The position numbers and the translations under genes were made by a program. Shown here piece by piece: positions 1-7,835 of a stretch of DNA of 37,739 bases. This stretch comes from an uncultured Pseudomonadota bacterium (GTDB taxonomy: Bacteria; Pseudomonadota; Gammaproteobacteria; Comchoanobacterales; Comchoanobacteraceae). The DNA lies in assembly GCA_913020085.1 (NCBI GenBank), contig CAJVZW010000013.1:1-37739 (forward strand), read 5' to 3'. Every line of letters begins with the position of its first letter. The stretch's first letter is position 1. Below the pieces are notes generated by a model. That model worked only from the letters and a program-made list of their open reading frames with translations, searched no databases and was not told the origin of the DNA.

Positions 1-2
1 AT

Positions 3-350
3 GCGACTGATCCACAATCAATGTATGACGTGCTCACAATACTTTATTATTCTGAAAACACAGCAATGCAGCAAATATTTAGTGATATTGACACCAATGT
101 GTCCGGTGATTTACATAATCTTGTTACTAATACCTCACGGGACGATTTTGATGCATCTAGAGCCGAGAACTATAGCTTACTGAGCAGCGGAGCTCATACT
201 GTTGATATAGACTCATCCAGTTATTTCAACACTGAAGCTGAAACGGAAGCCTTTACAGACTTATTTATCGCACAACTTGATGCACAATATAAAATTTATA
301 CAGATGATGGTACCGCCTCTTTATCAGGTGAGTTTGGACTTGAAAGTTAG
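3..350 (+). CDS. C-terminal fragment of a probable type I secreted protein (5' end outside window)
   Basis: The frame is open to the left edge, so the first visible ATG at 21 is probably internal and only the last 115 codons are seen. The tail is acidic and rich in Asp, Ser, Thr and Ala, with no Cys and only one Lys, and it ends in a short Gly/Ser/hydrophobic stretch (GEFGLES). This composition is usual for the non-cleaved C-terminal signal of type I secretion substrates. The gene converges on the type I exporter operon and overlaps its last gene by 4 bases. Assignment as the exporter's substrate is inferred from composition and position; no calcium-binding RTX nonapeptide is visible in this fragment. 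Alternatively it could be the end of an unrelated protein. Confidence 0.55.
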   Translation, partial: ATDPQSMYDVLTILYYSENTAMQQIFSDIDTNVSGDLHNLVTNTSRDDFDASRAENYSLLSSGAHTVDIDSSSYFNTEAETEAFTDLFIAQLDAQYKIYTDDGTASLSGEFGLES

Positions 351-1522
351 AGATCACCCTCAACATAGTTTTTCATAACAGGTTTGAGTAGATAAGTAAG
401 CAGTGAGACTTTATTAGTCAAAATATCCGCTACACATGTCATACCGGGAATGATAGCAAGCTGCTCGTTTTTAAACTCTAAGAACTGAGTCGCTGGCTCA
501 ACAGTAACTTCATAAATCGTCTCAGCGTTTTTAACAACCGGTGTGTATGCGATATCAGTCACTTTGCCATCGATCTTGCCGTAAATTGAAAAGTCATATG
601 AGTCAATTTTTACATTAACGATCTGACCGATCTTTACAAATCCAATCTCATCAGGCGATACATTGAGAACTACTTGCATCGGACTATCGATATCAACAAG
701 CTCTAGAACCCTATCACCTTTTTTAATATTTGCCCCTCGAGTCGTAATCGACTTACTGGCGATAATCCCATCCTGCGGCGAGATAACATCTAAATTTAAC
801 ACTTGCTCGTAAAGTCTAGCCACTTTCTTGTTTTGGGTTGATAACTTCTGATGCGCAGTTTTTATCTCAAGTGCAATCGAGCTCACTCTTGTTTTAATAA
901 GATTATCGAACTCTGACTTTGCCGCATCCACCAGACGTTTTTGCTTTTGCATCTCAAACTTAGAGACATGCCCTCCTTTTATAAGGGGCTTCATTAACTC
1001 AAACTCTTTTTTTGCAATTAAATAACTTGCCTCTAACTCATTTTTTTCAGCCTCAAACTCATTGATGTCTACCTCATATAGGTGCATCTCATTTTCAACC
1101 ATCTCTGCATATTTGACAACATCTTGATTAGCGAATTTTGGCACAATGCCATCTCTTTCACTTTCAAGTCTTATCAATGCAAGCTCCGATGTCTTGGCTT
1201 TAATTGCCTCTTCTTGATAGCTCTCTTCAAGTGCCTTATTATGCATCTTGACAAGCAAATCACCTTTTTTTACTTTTTGGCCCGTTTTGACAAATACTTT
1301 TGAAACTTCCCCTGGGGCTTTAGACTCAACAAAATGCTTATACTTGGAACTGAAATCAAATGAACCCAAGGCTGTGGTTTTTATATCAACATATACTAGT
1401 AGCGTATAGGCCAACATCACAATAAGCAATGTCACTACGAATGACAACGTGATTGATGCCAAACGCGGTATTTTTTGGCGAGCAGCAAATTCGCACTCTT
1501 TATTGAAATTTGACTCACTCAT
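347..1522 (-). CDS. HlyD-family membrane fusion protein of a type I secretion system
   Basis: This 391-residue periplasmic adaptor would bridge the inner-membrane ABC exporter and the outer-membrane channel. A short cytoplasmic N terminus is followed by one membrane helix at about 21-45. A lipoyl-like half motif lies at about 64-93, a long charged coiled-coil hairpin at about 95-240, and the second lipoyl half at about 245-277 (SPQDGIIAS and a KKGD turn). A beta-barrel domain completes the protein. Length and order match HlyD/LapC proteins. The start is preceded by GGAG six bases upstream and overlaps the end of the ABC gene by 8 bases, so translation is probably coupled. It is the last gene of the TolC-ABC-HlyD operon. 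Confidence 0.93.
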   Translation of the reverse strand: MSESNFNKECEFAARQKIPRLASITLSFVVTLLIVMLAYTLLVYVDIKTTALGSFDFSSKYKHFVESKAPGEVSKVFVKTGQKVKKGDLLVKMHNKALEESYQEEAIKAKTSELALIRLESERDGIVPKFANQDVVKYAEMVENEMHLYEVDINEFEAEKNELEASYLIAKKEFELMKPLIKGGHVSKFEMQKQKRLVDAAKSEFDNLIKTRVSSIALEIKTAHQKLSTQNKKVARLYEQVLNLDVISPQDGIIASKSITTRGANIKKGDRVLELVDIDSPMQVVLNVSPDEIGFVKIGQIVNVKIDSYDFSIYGKIDGKVTDIAYTPVVKNAETIYEVTVEPATQFLEFKNEQLAIIPGMTCVADILTNKVSLLTYLLKPVMKNYVEGDL

Positions 1523-3644
1523 ATTGGTCTCCGGATTTGTCGTTACCAGTTAACTGCTTAGCTTCCTGAATCAGTGCTGGAACTACCTTTTTAGGGCTAC
1601 CATCTTTTACAATTTCCCCCTTACTCATTTGTACGACACGGTGCATAAACTGACAAAGTGAAAGTCGGTGGGTAATAAAGATAATGGTTTTATCTTTACA
1701 TGCACTCACTAAGCGCTGCATAAATACCGCACTCATCTCAAGATCACAAAATGATGTTGGCTCATCTAAAAGAAGAACTTTTGCCGGTGATAACATCGCC
1801 CGAGCAATCGCAATTGACTGGCGTTGTCCCGTTGATAAATTCATACCACCATCAGTTAAAGGCATATCAACTCCCATGGGATGATCTTTTACAAAACGCA
1901 TGATCCCCACCTCGTTCATCACCTTAACTACTTGCTCTATATCTGCCTGTGGATTGACAATCCTTACATTCTCTATAACGGAGCCCTTGAATATATAGTT
2001 CTCTGAGGACATATAATGAACCTGGCGTCTTAATGAAACCGGATCTATTTCCGTATTATCAAGGCCATCGAACTGAATCTGTCCTTTAGACGCCTCAAGT
2101 AAATTGATGATGCATTTAACCAGCGTACTTTTACCAGAGCCAACAGAGCCAACCAATGCAATATGCTCATTGGCCGATATATCAAGATTAATTCCATTCA
2201 GTGCTGGATGCTTTGCCCCATCATACTGGAAAGCAACATCTTTAATGGTAATTTGACCCGATAAATTTGACTTAGTAATAAACGTTTTAGTGCCATCATA
2301 CTCCTTTGGAAGATTCATAAACACACTGAGATTTTCAAGAGCATCTTTCATTCGGCTTATACGAGAAACAACATTAGATACATGATCCACCATCATTGCT
2401 CGTGACCCAATCATAACTGCTGCAACAAGCTGGCCAAGTGTCAGCTGAAGGCTGAATATCATTTGAGAGCCAAAGTAAACCAAAAGAACCACTGCAATAT
2501 TTTTAATAAATAAATTGAGATTGTTGATAACATTAGTTAACAATCGATACCGATCAGCATACTGAACAGTGGAGCCAGCTGAAAGGAATTTTTTCTCAAA
2601 GATTGATTCTGCAGCCAATGATTTAACTGTTTCAATGCCTGTGTAGGCCTCTAATGTTAATGATTGAATAATAGAATTATATTTAACAAATGATCGCTGA
2701 GATTTATTCACCATTGGCTGGAGAATTAGATTAACAATTAAAACCAGAAGGATTGCTACCAATAATACGTAAACTAAATTGCCTGCAACAAAGTATACTC
2801 CAAATATAAATAGTAGAGTAAAAGGCATATCAACTAATGTGGTAAGGGTTGCATTAGCAAAAAATTGTCTCATCTCTCTAATTTCTCTGGCTATCTCAAT
2901 ATATCCGCCAGCTGTGAGCTGTTTGCTTGATATTTTTAAATTCAAAACCTGCTCGTACAAACCTCGGGACATTTCTGAGTCAAGTTGGACAGTAATGCGG
3001 TTCATTAAACTTCCTCTTAACGCCCTTAATATAAAATCAAAGGTCAGTAAGACAACTGCGCCGATTGAGAAAGCAATAAGCGTGTCTTCTGCGCCGGTAG
3101 GGACTGCTCGATCATATACATTCATAATATATAAAGGCACTACAAATAAAAATAAGTTGATTATGATCGAAGCAACAAATATATGGGGGTATGTATATGC
3201 TATCTTTTTAGTTGACGAGTAAAACCAATTATCCTGGTTGGTGACCTCAAATAATGCTTTTGGTGAACCCAGTTCTCTTTCAAGCCCCATTCTAAAACAT
3301 TTTTTTTCTTTGACAAGATCGCCGACTTTGATTGATTCATAGTCATCTGCGCCAACACGAATTATTCTGAGTACTTTATCTTTAAGCACTGAATGAACCA
3401 CCACAGGCTCATTGTCTATGATTAAAATGTCCGAGCGGGTAATTGCTAGAAGGTCATCTTCTGACGTACTTTGTAAATCAACACTGTAACCAATACGTCG
3501 AAGTAATGTCGATGCAGTTTTAGGGCCTAACTCTTTATCAGATGCTAACACAGACAACATCATAGTTTGATCTGGACAAGGAAGAGAGTCTATCTCACAA
3601 ATCTTTTTGATACATTCAAATAATTTGTCATTTGAAGCTGTCAT
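1515..3644 (-). CDS. Type I secretion ABC exporter (LapB/LssB-like, with C39-like domain)
   Basis: This 709-residue fused permease-ATPase would drive export of a large unprocessed protein. Residues 1-120 resemble a C39-like domain but lack a convincing catalytic Cys/His set, as in HlyB and LapB, so it would dock rather than cleave substrate. Membrane helices occupy about 155-430. The nucleotide-binding domain has Walker A at 498-507 (GSVGSGKST, K505), signature LSTGQ at 603-607, Walker B ending D627-E628 and the switch His H659. The Q-loop position, normally YVPQ, reads YMSS (544-547), so the usual Gln is Ser. A GAGGT Shine-Dalgarno sequence precedes the start, and the gene overlaps its neighbours by 17 and 8 bases. 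Confidence 0.95.
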   Translation of the reverse strand: MTASNDKLFECIKKICEIDSLPCPDQTMMLSVLASDKELGPKTASTLLRRIGYSVDLQSTSEDDLLAITRSDILIIDNEPVVVHSVLKDKVLRIIRVGADDYESIKVGDLVKEKKCFRMGLERELGSPKALFEVTNQDNWFYSSTKKIAYTYPHIFVASIIINLFLFVVPLYIMNVYDRAVPTGAEDTLIAFSIGAVVLLTFDFILRALRGSLMNRITVQLDSEMSRGLYEQVLNLKISSKQLTAGGYIEIAREIREMRQFFANATLTTLVDMPFTLLFIFGVYFVAGNLVYVLLVAILLVLIVNLILQPMVNKSQRSFVKYNSIIQSLTLEAYTGIETVKSLAAESIFEKKFLSAGSTVQYADRYRLLTNVINNLNLFIKNIAVVLLVYFGSQMIFSLQLTLGQLVAAVMIGSRAMMVDHVSNVVSRISRMKDALENLSVFMNLPKEYDGTKTFITKSNLSGQITIKDVAFQYDGAKHPALNGINLDISANEHIALVGSVGSGKSTLVKCIINLLEASKGQIQFDGLDNTEIDPVSLRRQVHYMSSENYIFKGSVIENVRIVNPQADIEQVVKVMNEVGIMRFVKDHPMGVDMPLTDGGMNLSTGQRQSIAIARAMLSPAKVLLLDEPTSFCDLEMSAVFMQRLVSACKDKTIIFITHRLSLCQFMHRVVQMSKGEIVKDGSPKKVVPALIQEAKQLTGNDKSGDQYE

Positions 3645-4929
3645 AATCTACCTCACCCAATTGATATCCAAGAACATTAGTCAGCTGTCCGGATAGTTTT
3701 AAAATTGCAATCTGTTGCGTTCGATAAATTAACAATGAGTCGATCATTTCACTTTCAACCTGCGCAAAGACCTCTTCAGATTCTAACAGCTGTTTGATTG
3801 ATATTCTACCTGATTCAAACTCATGTTCCTGATATTTTTGTAAACCTTTGAGCCGCTCAAATTTTCTTTTTAGCATCTCATATGATTTCTTACTCAGCTC
3901 AAACTGTGTCCACTGATTATGAAGATCATATCTCAGATTTCGTCGCGCCTGTAAATACTTTACTTTAGCTACCCTTGCTTTTGACTTAACAATTTTAAGA
4001 TCATAAATATCCTTAAAAGATGCAAAAAGATCATGAGATATAGTAACAGATATATTCTCAGAGGTTGTGTTTTGTGCAACCCCAGCAGCACCCCGCTCAA
4101 TAATAGAATTAACAGAAAAGTCAATTTTTGGGTATAAATTTGACTCCGCAGATGACAGCTCCATCTTCGTTGCATTATGATCATTTTCAGCCATAACAAT
4201 GGTAGCATCATTGATAACTGCTAACTTTTTAAATGCTTTTTCATCTTTTGGTGTTGCCTGATCCCATGATTGAAAAGCAATGTTTTTGAAGCCTGTCACC
4301 ATTTTTCCTGTTTCGTTCTCATATTGATTTAAAATATCTCCCCATTCTCTTTGAATACGAAAATCATCTACTTCAAGTTGATCCAAACGTTCTATGGTAT
4401 TATTTTTTTCAGTAAAGGAGATTAACCCCTGCCTATATTTAATATTTGTTTGCGCGCGATTACGCCTTATAGCTTTGCTTCGCTCTTTTATCACTTTAAG
4501 TTTTTGCTGAGTAAGAAATCCTTTAATATGAAGAATAACACCTGAAATAATCACTTCCTCAAAACCATTTCTGTAGTTAATATCCTCGTTAATTCTCTGA
4601 TATTCTTTTGCCTTCCAGTTAAAGTAATCTTTCCCAAACTGGAATGTTTCAGTTGCATTCATAAATACGTTTTTTGTCTTCAGTCGTGTTGGCTGAGATG
4701 AAGATGTCAGACGCTGTAAACGATATTCAGAACCAAACATTCCAGATAGCTTATAAGTTGGAAATAAAGCTAGAAAAGCTTTGTCAAGATTTGCCATCCG
4801 TTGCTTATAGTTCTCAAACACTGCATGTAAATTTGGTGATGTAGAGTATAAGCTAACCGTCTTATCAATATCTACCGGGGCAGCATAAGTATAACTAAGC
4901 ACAAAAAATTGTAAAAATATCCATATCAT
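3628..4929 (-). CDS. TolC-family outer-membrane channel of the type I secretion system
   Basis: This 433-residue protein has an N-terminal signal peptide (MIWIFLQFFVLSYTYA, cleavage probably before APVD). It then has long charged alpha-helical stretches typical of the outer-membrane efflux family that forms the periplasmic alpha-barrel and outer-membrane beta-barrel. The frame allows an ATG four codons upstream at 4941, but the GGAG inside those codons sits six bases before the ATG at 4929, which gives a clean signal peptide, so I prefer 4929. Similarity is by architecture more than by strong motifs. It is the first gene of the operon and overlaps the ABC exporter gene by 17 bases. A housekeeping TolC role for other pumps cannot be excluded. 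Confidence 0.85.
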   Translation of the reverse strand: MIWIFLQFFVLSYTYAAPVDIDKTVSLYSTSPNLHAVFENYKQRMANLDKAFLALFPTYKLSGMFGSEYRLQRLTSSSQPTRLKTKNVFMNATETFQFGKDYFNWKAKEYQRINEDINYRNGFEEVIISGVILHIKGFLTQQKLKVIKERSKAIRRNRAQTNIKYRQGLISFTEKNNTIERLDQLEVDDFRIQREWGDILNQYENETGKMVTGFKNIAFQSWDQATPKDEKAFKKLAVINDATIVMAENDHNATKMELSSAESNLYPKIDFSVNSIIERGAAGVAQNTTSENISVTISHDLFASFKDIYDLKIVKSKARVAKVKYLQARRNLRYDLHNQWTQFELSKKSYEMLKRKFERLKGLQKYQEHEFESGRISIKQLLESEEVFAQVESEMIDSLLIYRTQQIAILKLSGQLTNVLGYQLGEVDYDSFK

Positions 4930-4993
4930 AGATCGCTCCATGTTTAATATTTTAGTAGAAATACAGATTATTGCATAAATTTTTTAGTTTATT

Positions 4994-6346
4994 TTATGCT
5001 GATTCAGTACTCTTTGACAAAATCGCATTGATCTGTCCGATAAACTCTATCCCGCTGATACTTATACTATTTTTACCTTTCCCCTTATTCTTCCTTGATG
5101 TATATACCTTTTTCATTCCCTGCTTGCTTATTTCTTTAATGCGAATCTCTCCATTGAGCACTGGCCTAACCTCTCCTGTTAATCCAACTTCCCCGAAAAA
5201 AACATTTCCCGAGTCAATTACTAAATCCCTTTTAGATGAGATTATTGCAGCAACAACTGCCAGATCAGCAGCAGTTTCAGAAATTTTCAGACCTCCCACT
5301 ACATTAATATATACATCTGATTTTGAGAAATTGATCCCAGCATGCTTTTGCAAAATAGCAATGAGTAAATTAAGTCGGTTTTGATCAAACCCAACAGAAA
5401 TTCGTTTGGGGTAATCACTATAAGATGCCGTTACTAATGCCTGTATCTCAACCAGTATTGGCCGTGACCCATTCCAAACTACCCCTGTAACACTTCCTGT
5501 TTTACCCTCTTGGGTATGTAAGAAAATTTTAGATGGATTTGTGACGCTTTGAATGCCCTTATCAGTCATTGCAAAAACACCAATCTCATGGGCGGGGCCA
5601 AACCGATTTTTTACTGCTCGGATAATTCGATATCGATTTTGGCTGTCCCCCTCAAAGTACAGCACAGTATCAACCATATGCTCCAATACCTTTGGTCCGG
5701 CAATTTGTCCTTCTTTGGTCATGTGTCCAACAATCAATACTGTGCAATTATTTTGCTTTGCATAAGCAACCAGTTGACCTGTTACGTGCCTTACCTGGGA
5801 CACACTGCCACTGGCAGCTGTTAGCTGATCCGAGTGAAGCGTTTGAATTGAGTCAATAACCACGCAGCTGGGTTTTAACTCTTCCAGTGTTTTAATGATA
5901 TGATCAATATTGGTTGCACTCATGATTTTGGCATCATCACATGCAAAGCCGCAGGTTCGTGCTCTGAGTGCTACCTGTTCTAGAGACTCTTCTCCTGTAA
6001 TATACAACGCGGGGTTACTTTTGGCATAATCAGAAAATATTTCAAGTAAGAGAGTTGACTTACCAATCCCAGGGTCACCACCGAGCAGCACAACCGAGGC
6101 AGATACTAGTCCTCCCCCTGTAACTCGATTGAATTCCTCATGGACAGTTTGAAAACGCTGGATATTATGCGCTTTTATATCTTTGATTTTTACAGGCTTT
6201 GAAAGCCCAGCGCCAGCGTAATTCTTTGAATTTTTTGGCTGAATTTGCACCTCCACCAGTGTATTCCAGCTTTGACACCCAGGACACTGCCCTAACCATT
6301 TGGCGCTTGTATGCCCACATTCTGAACATTGGAATTGGCTCTTCAT
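4994..6346 (-). CDS. radA: DNA repair protein RadA
   Basis: This 450-residue RecA-like ATPase/helicase promotes branch migration during recombinational repair. An N-terminal zinc finger uses C7, C10, C21 and C24. Walker A is GGDPGIGKST at 89-98, the RadA-specific KNRFG motif lies at 246-250, and a Lon-protease-like domain forms the C-terminal third. An in-frame ATG at 6388 would add 14 residues, but family members begin just before the zinc finger and the ATG at 6346 has AAAGGTGG upstream, so 6346 is chosen. It lies 64 bases upstream of the type I secretion genes on the same strand and diverges from an unrecognised gene at 6456. Confidence 0.97.
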   Translation of the reverse strand: MKSQFQCSECGHTSAKWLGQCPGCQSWNTLVEVQIQPKNSKNYAGAGLSKPVKIKDIKAHNIQRFQTVHEEFNRVTGGGLVSASVVLLGGDPGIGKSTLLLEIFSDYAKSNPALYITGEESLEQVALRARTCGFACDDAKIMSATNIDHIIKTLEELKPSCVVIDSIQTLHSDQLTAASGSVSQVRHVTGQLVAYAKQNNCTVLIVGHMTKEGQIAGPKVLEHMVDTVLYFEGDSQNRYRIIRAVKNRFGPAHEIGVFAMTDKGIQSVTNPSKIFLHTQEGKTGSVTGVVWNGSRPILVEIQALVTASYSDYPKRISVGFDQNRLNLLIAILQKHAGINFSKSDVYINVVGGLKISETAADLAVVAAIISSKRDLVIDSGNVFFGEVGLTGEVRPVLNGEIRIKEISKQGMKKVYTSRKNKGKGKNSISISGIEFIGQINAILSKSTESA

Positions 6347-6391
6347 AACCACCTTTAATTTGGTTGATAATCGCGCATTTGCGCACAATTA

Positions 6392-6430
6392 TTGTGATAA
6401 ACACAATTTTATAGTATATTAACTATACTA
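6392..6430. promoter_or_regulatory. Divergent promoter region with inverted repeats between radA and the 6456 gene
   Basis: On the plus strand TTGTGA (6392-6397), 17 bases, then TATATT (6415-6420) resembles a sigma70 promoter for the rightward gene. The -10 box lies inside a perfect 7-base inverted repeat, TAGTATA / TATACTA with a 5-base spacer (6412-6430). A second perfect inverted repeat, TTGTG / CACAA (6392-6406), covers the -35 box. On the minus strand, TTGTTA and TACTAT spaced 17 could serve radA. The arrangement suggests operator sites, but no regulator is identified. Confidence 0.5.
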
Positions 6431-6455
6431 CTTTAACAATATTTGGAACAAATGG

Positions 6456-7835
6456 ATGATACGTTCGCAAAAAAATTGCGATAAAGATACTCAAGCGCTA
6501 AAAGTTCTTGAAATAGGGACAGACGAGCAGTATGGAATTTTTCTTCAGCAATCTGCCAGGAGTCTTCCTATTTCAAAATTAGTAGTTGATCAGCCGCCTA
6601 TAAGAAATGAAAAAGAGATTGAAAGACTTCACAGCATTATAAAGGAACATATCAACAAGAAAATAGATGAGCGGCCAGAGTATAAAAATGCGATCGCAGC
6701 ACTTAAAAAATCAGGCCAACCGATATCTTTTAACCAAAAAAACACCACGATCATAAAAGTTTATGAGCAGGAGCTCAATAACATCATAACCCCCACCCTA
6801 ATGAATGGGGTTTTTGAACAATGCCTACCGAAAGAAGGCAGCTACGGACGCAAGGAGCGCACTATGAAAAAATCCACAAACAATTTACATGATAGGTATC
6901 CGCCTATGCCTACCCCTGAGGGTGTCATAGAGTCAAGGGATGAAAACGGTGATACAATATGCACTATTTCATTTAATGAAGCATCTGGTAAAGAAAATAC
7001 CGAACCTACTTATTGGAATAGGCTGACAAGCTGGGTCTCCCCATCACAGCAAATAAAAAGTCCACTTGATGATAATCAACATGGGGCAATTGAAGATATC
7101 CAAGACACTGTATCCTATGGAAAATTTGTAATCGAGGATCTTGAGAGTGATAATGAAATTGATCAAAAAAATAGTCCCCCAATCAGTCCGCTGGCAGAGG
7201 AATTAGTTAACCAATATTGTAATAACTCATTAACACCTATGAAGGAAGAAAAAGATTTTTCTGAAATTGATGCAATTGCACATAGCAAGAAGAGAAAACC
7301 AGATAATCGTATAGCTAAAACTCTCTTCCCAGAGCATAAATCTAATGAGGTATCGGCAACGCCTATCACCCATTCAACATCACCAGTGTCTAGCGCCCAT
7401 TTAACATCACCTGTACCTAGTACACATTCAACTTCGCCTGTACCGAGTAATCATACAGTCTCACCTGCACCACGTCCTAATTACGCGCCTGTAGTACCAC
7501 GTGTACAGGAAAGGGAAAATCTGACCTTAAGTAGTACTCATTTCGCAATTATTATATGCGCACCAATCGCAGTGGTCTTAATGGCAAGTATTGGAAGTAG
7601 TCTTGGACTCTCTTTACTGGCAAATTCTCTGGGTATTTTATGTGCTGCGGCTTTCTCAATTTCACTTTGGAATAGCACCCCATATAAAGGGGCTTCACAA
7701 ATCCAGTATGACCGATCTAGCGAGCAAGCACAGGCATTGCTGCCAAATTCTGCACCTGCCCCACAAAATCGCGCAAATTCTCATCGTAATTCACAACAGT
7801 TTGCAAATACTGCTGTAACAGCGAACAGTCGATAG
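6456..7835 (+). CDS. Unrecognised Ser/Thr-Pro-rich membrane protein with 9-residue repeats
   Basis: I do not recognise this 459-residue protein. The N-terminal 150 residues look alpha-helical and charged. Residues about 150-350 are hydrophilic, Pro/Ser/Thr/Asn-rich and probably disordered, with a basic cluster KKRKP at 278-282 that resembles a nuclear localisation signal. Four tandem repeats of consensus xHSTSPVPS lie at 305-340. Two hydrophobic helices, about 364-384 and 386-406, form a probable membrane hairpin, and the last 45 residues are polar. There is no signal peptide. Low complexity, a eukaryotic-like basic motif and a membrane hairpin are all seen in host-directed effectors, but no secretion signal proves this. 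Its last 119 bases lie antisense to the end of the giant gene that follows. Confidence 0.75.
   Translation: MIRSQKNCDKDTQALKVLEIGTDEQYGIFLQQSARSLPISKLVVDQPPIRNEKEIERLHSIIKEHINKKIDERPEYKNAIAALKKSGQPISFNQKNTTIIKVYEQELNNIITPTLMNGVFEQCLPKEGSYGRKERTMKKSTNNLHDRYPPMPTPEGVIESRDENGDTICTISFNEASGKENTEPTYWNRLTSWVSPSQQIKSPLDDNQHGAIEDIQDTVSYGKFVIEDLESDNEIDQKNSPPISPLAEELVNQYCNNSLTPMKEEKDFSEIDAIAHSKKRKPDNRIAKTLFPEHKSNEVSATPITHSTSPVSSAHLTSPVPSTHSTSPVPSNHTVSPAPRPNYAPVVPRVQERENLTLSSTHFAIIICAPIAVVLMASIGSSLGLSLLANSLGILCAAAFSISLWNSTPYKGASQIQYDRSSEQAQALLPNSAPAPQNRANSHRNSQQFANTAVTANSR
7368..7475 (+). repeat. Four tandem 27-bp coding repeats (9 residues each)
   Basis: Units start at 7368, 7395, 7422 and 7449. They encode THSTSPVSS, AHLTSPVPS, THSTSPVPS and NHTVSPAPR. 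The His at position 2, Ser-Pro at positions 5-6 and a small residue at position 7 are kept. The DNA has diverged mostly at third positions between units 2 and 3, which suggests the protein sequence is under selection rather than being a fresh slippage product. Confidence 0.9.

Noticed and set aside
1-183. 60-codon frame starting at the first base
   Set aside because: Its hydrophobic, Cys-rich translation is a frame-shifted reading of the acidic frame that runs from the left edge to 350.
2779-3222. 147-codon plus-strand frame
   Set aside because: It lies wholly antisense to the membrane domain of the ABC exporter, whose motifs and length are certain; no Shine-Dalgarno sequence or family resemblance.
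3280-3644. Active C39 peptidase domain in the ABC exporter
   Set aside because: The N-terminal domain lacks a convincing Cys-His-Asp set, so it is a C39-like docking domain and no double-glycine leader processing is claimed.
6347-6388. Upstream ATG extending RadA by 14 residues
   Set aside because: The added residues are not part of the RadA family start, and the ATG at 6346 has a good Shine-Dalgarno sequence directly before the zinc finger.
7368-7475. Tandem repeats as a CRISPR array
   Set aside because: Repeats are contiguous without spacers, diverged at third codon positions, and in frame with a protein.
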